Shown piece after piece: positions 1-12,500 of a stretch of 64,000 nucleotides of DNA. The stretch is from NCBI GenBank assembly GCA_007449985.2, contig VIIQ02000001.1:762001-826000 (forward strand), read 5' to 3'. The position numbers and the translations under genes were made by a program. The notes beneath the pieces are model-generated. The model was not told where the DNA came from, ran no database searches, and was given only the letters and a program-made list of their open reading frames with translations. Each line of letters starts with the position of its first letter. Within the stretch, counting starts at the first letter, position 1. The DNA comes from Desmodesmus armatus. Its lineage: Eukaryota > Chlorophyta > Chlorophyceae > Sphaeropleales > Scenedesmaceae.

Positions 1-3000
1 ATCATGAAGCCACATAGGACCAAAGAGATGATGAGGATGAAGCACAGCAGCGGCATGGCAACCATCACGCCAGGGCTTAGAGCAGCCAGGGTATAGGCCA
101 GCGCTGCAGCAACAACAAGCGATAGCAGCGGGGGGCAGTGTGCAGGTTTAAGCCTAAGAGTCATGTAGACAAACATGATGATGCAGCCCAGATTGTGACA
201 AGCCTTCTGCCGAGCACAAAACACAATGCTCCATTTGCCCTGACACTGCAGATGTGAACAGACTCCGGCCAAGATGGCTTCTTCCAACTTCCAACCAGCC
301 TCAAAACACACTAGCGCAACCATCACATGTCATCCTGCCAGAGGCATCCTTGTGCAGCCAGCAACACCGTTACCATTTGTCACAAGCAACACCACTGTAC
401 CAGACCCCCACAACAGCCCTATCAAACATATCAAACAAACAACACATGCGCCCACCTGTGCCGTTCGCCAGTGTGACAAAGTTGACCAGCCAGAACAGCA
501 GGAAGCTGCCCTGCAGCCTGCATGCCAGGAACACCGTGGCGGTTGTAGCTGATGTCACCGGCAGCATCAGCAGCAGCTCATCCAGCAGCTTGTACAGCAG
601 GTACGTCACGGGGCGGTACAGCCCGTCGTTTCGCTCCCGGATGAACAGCGCACGCTCCATGCCCATACCTGAGGGAATGGATGCACAGCGGCACAGCATG
701 GTGAGATGACAATTGCTAGTGGCAACGCCTCATTCTGTGCTTGTGGCCAGGTGCATGCGATACCACACTGCAGGTGATGCTTAACACAGTCATTACTTGC
801 TGCTGCTGTTGCCGCCAAACATTCAAAACGTTGTGCTGCTGCTGTTCTACATGATGGTGCGTGCCCATCACGCCTGCCTGGCCAATCAGCTACTGGCTCC
901 GATCCCAGAGACCCAGGGGGTGCAACCCTAGGCCCAGGAGCTTCACCTGGCAGGTAGATAATGGAGGAGCATATGGGTGACAGTGTCATGAGGAACAGCA
1001 GGCTGGACAGCACCGGTACATTGAGGGTGGAGAAGTCGGTCCCGGTGTTCCAGTACAGCGACAGCACCATTACAGCAAACAGCAGCTTCTCCATGACCCG
1101 TGGGAGGGTGTAGGCTGGGGAGCAGTAGTTGCGTGCTGTGCGGAACTGCAGCAGCACCTGCAGGCACAAGCAACCATAAGCAAAGAGTGAAAAGCAGCGG
1201 GTGTGCATGGTTTGTTGAATTCAAACTGCTCAACACCCTCAACTACTGCTGCGTTGGTCGCTGAATGCCTTGCTATCTGCATGTTCGCCACAGCAAGTTA
1301 TGGTTTTGTGTGCACATGCCGTACCAGCAGGCTCCACCAGGCCGGCGTGACGTATGTCTGGCTGCCCCAGCAGTTGATGCCGCTGCAACAACTGCTGCTG
1401 CTGGTGCCGACATCGTTGCCGCCGCTTGTGAGTCTGCTGCTGCTCATCCAGCCGCCAGGGTTTGACAGGAATGAGCTGTCACGTGTGAGGCGCCTGAAGT
1501 CATGAGTCATCGACTGCCGTGCTGCAGCCTGCTCCATAAACGCTGTGTACTGGTAGCTGTTCAGCTGCGGGGCACACAGAAAGGCAGTGGGACACAGGGA
1601 GGTCAAGCAATGGGGGCGCAGAATAGGGTATAGTATAGTATAGAATAGGGTATACCGACAGTAGGACCAGGCTGGACAGGCCGCTCTGTCACCGTAGTGT
1701 TGGGCATGGACATGGCCATGCTGCCTCATTAGCGCAGGCTCAGCCTGCAAAGAGGCTGTGCTGGCCCAATCCAGCTGTCACAGTGTGTGCCAACTCTTGT
1801 GCCGAGCCGTACGTGCAGTCTAAAGCTGCTCGGGGTGCCGCCTCTTGAAAGCACATTCCCAACGCAGCACTGTGTACTCAGTACTAGCGGCTCGCAAGAT
1901 CACTACTGTGTACTGCTACTGGTCGCATGATGACTACAGCTGTCCCACCTTGGCCTGAAAGCTGGTTGAGTAGACCTCTGCCAGCCCAACCTTGCCCTCC
2001 TTGCTCCTATCAGCCTGCGTCACCGCCTCCAGCATCCATTCCGCCAGGTTGTCCCCGACCTGAGGCTGCCGCGCGCCGCAGCACGACGTGAAGTAAGCGA
2101 TCGCGGTCTCGCCAGCGCTCCCGTGGTACACCACGTGGCCGTTCAGCAGCACCAGCAGCTTGTCGAAAAGCTGGAAACAGGTTGCTGACGGACTGTGGAT
2201 GGTGGTCGCAACTGTCGTTCCTTCGCTGGTCAAGCCCGCAACTACCTGCATCACCTCGTAGGCTGTGAAGCTGTCAAGCCCACTGGTGGGCTCATCGAGG
2301 TATAAAACCCTCGGGTCCGTGATCAGCGCCACGCCGATGTTCAGACGCTTGGCCTGCCCACCGCTGATCCCGCGCTTCAGCGAGTGCCCGATCTGCGTGC
2401 TGCTGCAGCTGCTAAGCCCCAACTTGTCCAGTAAATGCTCAACAGCTGCCTGCTTAGCTGCCAGAGGTTCTGACATCGGCCGCTTTAGCTGGGCAGTGTA
2501 CAGCAGCATCTCACGGCACGTGAGCGAGTCGACCAGCGTGTCAAACTGCTCCACATATCCGGTGACTCGCCGCAGCAAGCTGCTGGACGGCGGGAGGCCG
2601 TTGTACTGGATGGTCCCTGTCAGCGTGCCGCTGGTCTTGCGGCCTGCCAGCACATCAAGCAGGGTCGTCTTCCCACTGCCACTATGGCCCAGCTGCAGGC
2701 AGACAACGCAGGCAAAGCAAGGTGGGATGCATGCATATTCATGCCATGCATGCCATGCAGTGCATCAGGCACACTCTCCCTCCCTCATTCCCTTCGCTAC
2801 CCCCCTGCCTGCCAGATGTGGGGCTGGCAGTGCAGGCGCATGAAATGCACCAAGGCAGCAGTCCTGTGCTGCAGCGTCAAGTGACAGCCCAGATGCTCTG
2901 CGTGCATGCTGGCTTGTGATGTAGTCGCTGGCGGCAACGTGCCAGCTCAGCTGCTGCCTTTGATCACCTTGCTGAACAATTTATCAGGCTCTGCCTTGCC

Positions 3001-3886
3001 GCAGCTAGTGCTGCCGCTGCTATTGCTGCCGCAGCCGATGCCAGTGGCTGTAACATTGCCACAAGGTCTGCACCTACTACTGGGCAGCCTGCTTAGTGAT
3101 CAAGCCGCTGTTGAGCCTTAGCCATGAAAGGTGATCAATCCTTGATGACACAGCTGTGACAGGTGTGACCCTGTGTCCATTGCAAACGAGCCTTTACATG
3201 CAATGCGCATTGGGGTCGGGGCCAACTATAATGTATTGACAATCTGCTGCTGCAGGATTTGAACCGTCAGTGACGCACAGGCCGATAGCCAGCTCACCAC
3301 TGCGGTAATCTTGCCGGGCTCAAAGAACCCCTGCAGGCCCTCCAAGATTGTGATCTTTTCCCTGCCAGCCTTTGTCTGCACATAGTAGGTGACATCCTGT
3401 GGACAGCCATGACACAAAGCATGCAAAGTTCATCAAGGCATGCATGACCCAGCAAGGCATGCACAGATCAGCAAGGCATATGCACAGATCAGCAAAGCAA
3501 TAAGCATGCTACTTGCCCATGAGGCACATCCAGCTTGAGAATATGCTGTGCTACAAGTGTGCAAAGCATTCACACTTGGTTTGGTGAGCTGTGCTGTGAA
3601 AATGCCAATCTGCCAGCTGGCACTGCAGTGCCCACTGCACCCATGGGTACTGGCCAGTACTGAATGAGAGGCAGCAGTCCAACTTTTCGGCTGCAGGTGG
3701 ATGGCAGCATCAGCTTCAGTGACGCACCTCAAAGTAGACAAGTATGCCTCTGCTTTGCTGCGATGATTCTATGTCGAGCGTAGCAACGTCCTCAAAACAA
3801 TCGTCTCCAGGCTTGGCAGAAGATGCCCATGATGCTCGGCTGCACGAGGGACCCTCTGAAAGACCAGAGGCATTTATCATCTCCAT
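1..3886 (-). CDS. ABCG-family half transporter, 3' end outside the window
   Basis: ATP-driven exporter of the ABCG (WBC) type: nucleotide-binding domain first, membrane domain second. Exons from 5' to 3': 3728-3886 (ATG at 3886 is the simplest start), 3298-3396, 1949-2692, 1325-1564, 947-1157, 456-668, <1-103; phases agree at the junctions. The 1949-2692 exon carries Walker A (GHSGSGKTT), the Q loop (GYVEQFD), the signature ISGGQ, Walker B plus D loop (VLYLDEPTSGLDS) and the switch histidine in TTIHSP. Exon 3298-3396 gives the DVTYYV strand that opens ABCG domains. The three leftmost exons encode the hydrophobic membrane domain, including the typical linker ERALFIRERNDGLYRP and a helix ending near CFILIISLVLCGFM. 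Substrate cannot be read from sequence. The family and exon chain are clear; the true N-terminus is not. Confidence 0.9.
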
Positions 3887-5569
3887 TTCAAAGCCCTCCA
3901 GTCCGGTGCATGCTGCTTCGAGTTGGGGAGTTTGGTGGCGGGAGAATGAGTTTCGAACACGGTGCCGTTCTTAGAGCAAAAAAGAACACAGCAATTGCAC
4001 ACCAACTCGTCACTGGTTGCACAGCGATGGATGTGTGAAGGTTTCCGGGGCGTGCTGTGATTCCGGGTGCAGATGTTGGTGGTGAGACAGAGGGGAAAAC
4101 CAACGTACTTGTTGAGGAGGAGGTGGAGGAGAAATGAATCGCCCAACCTCAGAATCAGGTCCACCCATGGGCCAGGTGGGCTTCCGGCCGGTGCAGAACC
4201 CCGCGCCGTTACCCAGGCGCTTGCAAAAGCAATTACCAAGCCCCAAGTGGCAAGAGAGTCCTTTCAAACCAAACTTAGGGCAAGAGAGGGTCCTGGCTGA
4301 TGCCGGGCTGCTGTCTGCTGATGCTGGGCCAGCTTGCATGTGTGACCAAAAGTGGCAGTACTTTGGCTTCAACATGCGTTTGCCACTATTACTACATCCT
4401 TCTGGCAGTAACTTTTGATAGTACCTTTTGGTAGTCAGCACTGCTGTGGTTGTCCACAAACAGAAAGACTGATTCAACCCAGAACAGCATGAGGGCGTAC
4501 AAGGGGCACAGTATTCTCTCGTCTTCGAAGACGCTGGTTAGAAAGTCAACATGCTCGCATGCTCAGAATTGAACAAGTCAGTTTCACTCAGTCCCCAGAC
4601 TTGTCGTTTGTGATGACATCACTGCTGTTGTCCGCAGCAACAGCCCTTACAGTGGCACATGCGGGACCTCCCCAGCAGGCGTTGCCCTCAGAAGGAAAGA
4701 AGTGAGTGTACAAAGATTTGAGTGAGGGACCAGCACTCAGTTAGCTCAGCAGGCCGCATCGCTCTTGGGCCCTTACAGCCTTGACTGCCGTGCCTGCACG
4801 CCCATGTTTGCATGTGGCTTTGCAGCAGCATGCTCTACTGCCGTGTTTGGAAGGTGAGCATCATCGCTCATGCGTGATCATTCAAACTATGGCTGTACAA
4901 CCCTGTCCGACAACATGTACGTGGAAGAGTGACCATATTCAAACAGCAACCCCTCACACAAGCAGCAGGGCACTACACTGACTCAATACCTCGCTGAAAA
5001 GGGCTACTGCAACGCCACAAGCACAAGGGTTGCTGCCACCCCTACCTATCACGGTGCTTGTGGTGCTGGTGGCCACTCCCGGCCTACACTGCAATGCTGA
5101 CAGCGCCTGCATGCACTAGATACATACTCAATGTGCATGCTTCACATGGATCTGCATGTGAGCAACTGCGTGTGCATGAATAGGCTATATACTCTCCTCA
5201 CAGGCCAAGATACTGGCCACACAGCTGTGCTGCATTAACAGATTAAGGACAATGCAGCCGCACCTCTCTTGAGCACGGTGCTAATATACATGCTCAGGAC
5301 ACAGCAGCAAGTCACATATCTGATCTCAGTGTCAATGATCATGACAACCCGTGCTGGTGAAACACTCACACTACATGCGGTGGAGCGTCATACAACCCAA
5401 CCAATGCCATGTTTGTTTGCAGTGTGCACAATCCATGCAGTGTTGTATGCAACAGCGGCACTCTCCAAGTCTGAGTCCTGCATACACCACACCACAACAC
5501 AATAGTGCAGAACCACTGAGACTCACAACTTGGAACAGACCTTCTCCCTCCTCTCACTCATCTCACTCC
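3887..5569. other. Intergenic spacer
   Basis: No reading frame here looks like a conserved protein. It may hold the promoter and 5' untranslated exon of the ABC transporter on its left side and the 3' untranslated region of the SGNH gene on its right side. No RNA gene or mobile element was recognised. Confidence 0.5.
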
Positions 5570-7312
5570 TCACTTCAGCTGACTCAGCAGCTCAGGGTGT
5601 AACACATACTGATGCGCCCACTGCCCCTCAACGCCCCGGTAATGCACCGACTGCGCCAACAGAACCCCCGTCACCTTGAACTTATGGTGCCCAGAGCTAG
5701 TCTCAGGCAACACCTGGACCCCAATAACACACTGGGGGCTCTGTGTAACGTGCACCTTGACCGTCGCCAGTCGCTGATGCTTGCTAGAGTGCCAGCCATC
5801 CACATCAACAGGCTTGCAGCTGCATCCAGATATGCAGGAGATCCGTGCACGCCCCATCAAGCGGTGGGACTTGACGTACCCGATCAAAACCACCATGGTG
5901 GGCTGAGGGCGGAAGCTGTACTCGCTGAATATGCTGGCACCCACAGTGCCAGGTGCTGCTGCTGTACTGCCAATGCTGCTGTTGGCAGCAGGCAGCGTAT
6001 TGCTACTGCTGCTGCTGCCGGCAGCATTGGGCTTCAAGTAGATGACATCGGGAGGAGGTGGGATCACCAGAGGGTTGGCAACACCGGCCAACACCCTGCT
6101 GTTGCTGCTGGAGATGGCGGCTGGAGCCACAGCCCAGGCGGCTGCTGCTGCTTGTGCACTAGCAGCAGCATCCGACACTGGCAGCAACTGCTGCTGCTGC
6201 TGCTGCTGCAGCCGCCTGCCGACCTGGCCAGGCAGAATCACCTCCACCCCCGTCGCTGTCTGCGTCTTACCCACCTCCAGACGAGCTTCTGCCGACAGCT
6301 GCAGGGTGCTGTAGGGGTTGGCGCCCACCACCCTCTCTGAATTCACATACGGCTTCGCCTCACCCAGCCTTAGCTGTACTGCTGCTGCTGCTGCCTGACG
6401 TTCTGCTTCTGCCATCGCATCCTCTACCCCCTTCCCTTGCCAGATCTGTGCACTCGCTGCTGCTGCAGCTGCTTGCGCTGGGGTAGGGATAGGTAGTGTT
6501 GGGGGTGGGGGCAGGGCCCCGTCTGAGGTGAGCAGCTCGGCGGCAGCGGCAAAGAGGCCGTGCCGCTGCAGCAGCTGTGCCTTTTGGGGTGTGGTGAGCT
6601 GTGGGAAGGCTCGTGTGGCTCCCTTGGAACGTGTGTCGAGTTGGAAGGTGAGGGTGGCGTTGGGAGTGTGGCTGACGAAGCCCCTGGGCAGCAGCAGGAT
6701 CACAAAAGAAGGAAGCAATGGTGAGGGTGAAGAACCAGGTGGATTTCCAAACTGGTCACAAGTGAGCAGCAGACAGGAGCAGATATGAAAACCGCAGGAA
6801 GAGCTGGACTAAAAAATTGTTTAAGTCATGCTATCATGTGCTACGCCTGTGCTGTAGTTGTGCTGTGCTCCTGCTGCGATGTGCTATGCCTGTGCTATGC
6901 CTGTGCTATGCCGTGCTATGCCCACACTCACCATCTGGGGTGGGTGGTGCCTCCCTCGTTCACAAAGTACCAGTCCTTGTGTTCATCCCTCACAGCCCCC
7001 CTCAAGTCCACCCCCACAGCACACCCGCTGCCATGCCCCTCCCAATTCCCAGGGAACATTGGCGGCTGCAGCAAGTCAGCAGCAGCAGCATCAGTTGGTC
7101 CCAGTGGCCGCAGCAGCTGCTGCAAGTATACTTGCTGCAGCAGGCTGACCGTAAGGTCTGCTAGGTATTTGTGGGCCAATGGGGTGGGCAGGTAGCTGGG
7201 CTGCTGCTGCTGCTGCTGTGGCTGCTGCTGTGGCTGCTGCTGCGGCTGCTGCTGCTGCTGCTGCTGTGGCTGCTGCTGCTGCTGCTGCTGCTGCTGTGGC
7301 TGCTGCTGTGGC

Positions 7313-7353
<41 letters not shown>

Positions 7354-7742
7354 CTGTGGCTGCTGCTGCGGCTGCTGCTGCTGTTGCTGTGTTGGCTGCT
7401 GCTTGTGCCGCTGGTGCTGCGGTGCTTGTGCCGGTGTCGCCTGACGGCTGCTGTATGCTGCTACCTCCGCAAAGAGCTGCTGAGCCTGAAAGCCGTCCAA
7501 ACTGTGCTGCATGCCCTGCCAGACACTGTTCCTGAGAGACAGCCAGGGTAGCTCATAGTACTGTGCAACAACCCCAAAGTGGTCCTCTATCGTGTGATAG
7601 AAGGGCACAGCCTTCTGCTGCTGCTGCTGCTGTTGCTGCTGCTGTTGGTGCCGATGTTCCTGCGCAGGTGGCTTTGCGCCCTGGATCAAACCCCGTGGCT
7701 CCTTCTGCTGCAGCTTTCCTGCCGCCCCTCCGCTGTTGCTAG

Positions 7743-7785
<43 letters not shown>

Positions 7786-7962
7786 TTGAGGGCGAGGCCC
7801 AAGGGCTGCGGCAGGGTTGAGTGCGTTCAGCAGCACTACTGCTGGCTTGTTCGGCAGCTTGAGCAGCTTGCGCACAAGGCGCTCAAATGCATGCACTAAC
7901 TCGTTGTTGGCTGACGTATCGAGGTACCCATCCACTGCTGTGACCTGCAGGGCACCACAGTA

Positions 7963-7993
<31 letters not shown>

Positions 7994-9191
7994 GTCGTTG
8001 CTGGTGACCACAGTGGGCCTGACTCAGACCTCATTGCTGTGCAGCAGTGATGGCACAGGCAGCAGCAGCAGCAACGTGCAATGCTGCTGTACACTGCATG
8101 CAGGGATTCGGCTGACTTAGACAGACACTGCAGCACAGGCTGCACTTTGCTTCAAGAAAGCTCAGGGAATAAAGTCCAGTCAGACTGCAGATCCTCATCC
8201 CTTCCATTGCTACACTTCAAAGCAACAGTGCTGGATGTTAGCCCAAGACTGGGTTAGGCATGCACTGACGTCTTCAGTCCCAACATGGGTGTACTGCTGT
8301 CACCCCAATAACCCTGACCCGTCTTTCTACTCACCTCCACAAATACCAGGTCAGTGTGCTGGTCCACAAACTGGTCCAGGCATGCACTGATGTACTCAGA
8401 GGTGGCCAAAGGCACTGCCCCGTTGCGTGCAGTGACAGCAGCAGCAGGGAATGCAGCCTGCAGCCAGCTGCTGAAGAGGGTCAGCCAGTCGGAGGTACCC
8501 CGTTCGATTCCCCGACCATACGTTATCGAGCTGCCTACTGCGCCGATATGGACTTTTTCACCGTGCAAAAGCTTGCTGAGCACTTTACGGAGGCGAGCAC
8601 TGGACCCTCTGTACACCAGGCCTGCAGTAGAAGATTGCAGGGACAAAGGAGGCGGCAACAGACAGCAGAGGCGGCCAAAACAGGCAGATACACCAGCAGG
8701 CAGCAGAGCGCAGCAGCCGGCAGCAGAAGACGAAACACGGTGGCAGCGATTCCAAGGTGCTGTCAGTGTGGAGTGTGCAGCAAGCCTTGAAGGGGGTGAT
8801 GTTTGCTGTGTCACCTGCCCTGGTTTGGTTGGGCGGCGAAAATTCGGTGTGTGGATATGCAACAATCAGTGCGTACAATCAGCAAGCCACAGGTTGCATG
8901 CTGAGCACGGGTCACTCAACAATTGCTGCCTACTTTGGCCACACGTGGTAGGTGCACCGTGCACCTACCGTTTTTCAGAAGTGGGAGCGGGAGTGAATGG
9001 TTGTACTGGTTGACAGACGTATATGCTGCAACCGATGGCGCAGTGGTCGCAGCTAGCAGTCCCAGGAACGCTTCAAAGGGCTGTAGCTGCTGCTCCTGCT
9101 TTTGCTGGTGCTGCTTCTGCTTGGAGGTGACAGCAGCACTGTGCTGCACCAATGCCAAGAACCATAGAATCACAAGCACCTTGCTTGTCAT
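5570..9191 (-). CDS. Secreted SGNH/GDSL-hydrolase-like protein with polyglutamine insertions
   Basis: Four exons: 8969-9191, 8335-8621, 6932-7944, 5570-6683; all phases fit and give about 878 residues. Residues 1-20 (MTSKVLVILWFLALVQHSAA) form a signal peptide. Exon 2 has the SGNH block I, GAVGSSITYGRG (nucleophile probably Ser106), and the core strand DLVFVE. Exon 3 continues with VTAVDGY, where active relatives have a block III Asn before Asp-Gly, and later PTPLAHKYLADL, where the block V DxxH motif would lie. His is present near residue 428, but Asn is Val and Asp is Pro, so activity is doubtful. Long Gln runs from CAG tracts sit in exon 3. Exon 4 opens with GFVSHTPNATL and ends in a beta-rich tail. 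The family is seen in algae; substrate unknown. Confidence 0.85.
7196..7420. repeat. Imperfect CTG/CAG tract coding for polyglutamine
   Basis: An almost continuous CTG array broken by TGG and CGG variants. On the minus strand it lies in frame in exon 3 of the SGNH-like gene and reads Gln with occasional Pro. Shorter tracts of the same type lie at about 7611-7650 and 7742-7783 in the same exon. The plus strand of the tract shows long Leu- or Ala-only open frames, which are shadows. Confidence 0.9.
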
Positions 9192-9520
9192 TCACAGGAG
9201 CATTCGATGCACACCAACAAGGAGCAGACTGTGAAATTGAAGACAGAATGTGCTTCCTTGTGCCTGCAGGCATGTCACTGAGGCGGGTACACGGGTGACA
9301 CCACGGGAAACGAACTGCAAACGTGCTGACGCCTGATAAATGACCGAATTGTATTGGCCGCATCGCCCGCGCGCCCTTTACATCGCAGCAATACAAAAAG
9401 TTATGAACGGCAGTGCTGGGTGGTTCAGGAGTGATTGGATGTTGAATGGAAAAGCAGTTAAAGGGTTGTGCAACTGTGTAATTAGCTGATGGGTGCGTAG
9501 ATAGTCTGTTATCTTGCCAC

Positions 9521-12500
9521 ATGCTGCTGCAGAGGGCAACAGCTCAGCACAGGGCCTTGTCGTTCGTACATCGTCGCTGCTACAAGTCACCATCACTATC
9601 CGGACATAACGTGACAACCCCAGATACATCCTCAGTCTCCCCTGTGCCAGGCCTGTCCACTCCACTCACCAGATCACTGAGTGTTGGCACCCACAAGTTC
9701 AGCCACAAATTTGCAGCCATGGGAAGCAGCACAGCATCTCCTGCAGCCACTAAATCCTCGGAGATTCCAGAAGTGCCTTCAGACTGTGAGCAGGAGGAGC
9801 AGCTGCTGCAGGCCTTGACCAGCATACCGCAGATCACCAAGGCCATTGCTAGGGCAAATGGGAAGCGGGTAGATATCTCTGTGAGTCACTCGGACTTCTG
9901 AAAAGCCTTATAAAGACAGCAAAAGCAGCTCTCACCCTGCTAGTAGCTGATACTGTATGAATCCTGGCCATGTGTGTGTCTGTGCTGGGGGCATCCAATC
10001 TGCAGCATCCGATAGGATTATGCCCCCTTCCCCCTGGTTCCTGCTTTCCAGCACAACATCCTGGTTTCGAATCCACCTAGCAGCCCTGAATTGATTCTCC
10101 TCCTCCCTCTCTCCTCCCCCCCCCCCCCCCCCCCCCCCCCCAGGTCCTTGCCTCCCAGCACAACCTTCCAGCCAACAGCAAGCGCAGCCTGCAGTATGAC
10201 GTGTTCGTGCCAAACCCTACAGAACCACAGCAGGTGGGTATGCAGGCAGCAACAGCAGCAGCAGAAGCAGCAGGAGCCTCATGCCACCCGCGCATTAGTT
10301 GTCTGGCATGACTGGAGTGTGTGTGTGTGTGTGTGTGGGGGGGGGGGGGGGCATGCAGACAGTGTCTCTGCGCGCAGAAGTACATCAGGATATGCAGCAA
10401 CATCACCAATGCACGGCAACTGCACAGCTTGTTCCCTAGCAGTTGTATGTGTCATGCGTGTGTGTGTGGGGGGGGGGGCATTTGTGTAGGCACTGTGTCA
10501 AACCCCGCTGCCCAAGCATGCATGCGCACAGGTGGCAACGGCAGTGGCGACAAAATGACCAAATAGCTTGCTTCCTAGCAAATGCTGTTTGAGTCAGGTA
10601 GAGGGGGGAGATGTAGGTAGGCAGTGTGCCCACCCTTGCAGACCTACAGCAGACGCAATGTGCATATGCAGCAACAGAAGCAGCCACACAAGCCATGTGC
10701 TAGGATGGGATGGATACCCACGCGGCCTGGCAGTACTACTAGTAGTTGTGGCTGTAGCTGCATCATGTGGGTGTCAATATCTTCTTGTGCTGTTGGCTGG
10801 CTGTCATGCTGTCAGGTGATCACCTCTACACTGCCTACTGAGCTCCAGGCTTCTGCCCTCACCTCAGTATCACCCTCAGGTGGGGCTGGGGTCAATGGGT
10901 AATCTCGCGGCGGCTCTCAAGAAGGGGGGGGATTGTGTGTGGATGAGATGGGGTGCTGGGGAGATGCGGTGTTGTGGCTGTGATTGAAGGGGGGGGGGAG
11001 GGACATTGCCAGCATGCATGTCCCAGTTGTGTAAGGGCCGTTTGGTGATTTGCGAGTGCTGGCTGTTTGACACTTTCCCCTTGGGCCCCTGGGTTGCACG
11101 GCGTGGGGCTGTGCCAAGCTCTGTGAGTGACATTGAATGTAACTGTAACTGCTGTCTGTTGACTGCTGCAGGCAGCAAGGCATTCATAGCCAAGGCCCAC
11201 AATGATGGGGTGCTGCTGGAGTTCTGGGCACAAGGCAGGATGGTCAAGGTGGGCACCGGGCTATCTCGACACTGCATCAGTGAGAGAGTCGACATTGATC
11301 AAAATATAGCGGGGGTATGTTGTGACTCAACTGTACCTGACTGGGCGGTCCAACTGACTTCTCTTTCCATGATTCAACCAGCAGATGCAATCTTGCCCCC
11401 CCTCACACACACACACACACCCTTCAGGAGCTTCAAGTGCCCAAGTCCCTACACGGCCTCATCATTAACGATGGCTGGTTCAGCAGGGGTGCCACGTGAA
11501 ATGCCACAGCCCCACATTCCGCCCCACCTTGCAGAGCTGCATTGACATTGCATTGACTACACCCCCACCCCCAGATCAGGAGCTTCAAGAGCACAAGACC
11601 ATGCCAATACCCCCCCCCCCTACCCCCCCCCCCTGCCCCCCCTCAACCCTCCCAACACACCTTTCAGGAGCTTCAAGTGCCCAAGTCCCTTCACGGCCCC
11701 ATCATCAACGACGGCTGGTTCAGCAGGGGTGCAGCCTGGAATGCAGCCGAGGACACAGTGGTGTATGTGGCAGAGCAGCGGCCCTCAGAGCAGACACCAG
11801 CCTTTGGCAGCAATGGTACCAAGGCCGGCGGCAGCAGTGGCAGCAAGGGCGGCAGCAATGGCGGCAGCAATGGCAGCAGTGGCGGCAGCAAGGCAGCAGT
11901 GGCAGCTGCTAGGACGTGGAAGGGAGTGGCGGCAGCTGTGGAGGATTGGGGGGAGCTCAACACAGGTGCGCCGAAAGGACTGGGTATGCTTCAAAGCCTA
12001 AACCCTGAAGCCTAACCAGCTGTGGACTGTGGAAGGCTTTGGGCCCAGTGTGGCGCACTTGCATGCTACACAAGTCTGTGCTGCTAGTTCAGCCGCTGCT
12101 GCTGCTGCTGCTGCTGCTGCGGTCACTGCTCCTCTTGCCCCCCCCCCCCCCACGCTTCCACCCCCTCCACCACCAGGCAAGCAGCCCCCCTCCCTGTATG
12201 CCCTCAACACCAACACCTGGCAGGTGCACCACAGCGAGGGCCTTTGAGTTGTTGACGTAATTTCCTGGGGCCAACCAGTGTGGCGCACATGCATGTTCCA
12301 CAATGTGCACTGCTGCTGTGCTGCTGCCGCCATTACTGCTGCTGCTGCTGCCTCCCCCCCCCTCTTGTAGGCAAGCAGCCCCCCTCTCTCTACGCCTTGA
12401 ACACCACCACCTGGCAGGTGCACCAGATTGAGGGTATGTCAGCTGTTGATGCCTCCTGGGGCCAACCCGCCTGGACACCTGATGGGCAGGGCTGGTGGCA

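Noticed and set aside
4010..4477. 155-residue minus-strand frame upstream of the ABC transporter
   Set aside because: No similarity to ABCG N-termini and no supported splice to the next exon.
7171..7551. Long plus-strand frames of nearly pure Leu or Ala
   Set aside because: They are the opposite strand of the CAG tract in the SGNH-like exon and have no other protein character.
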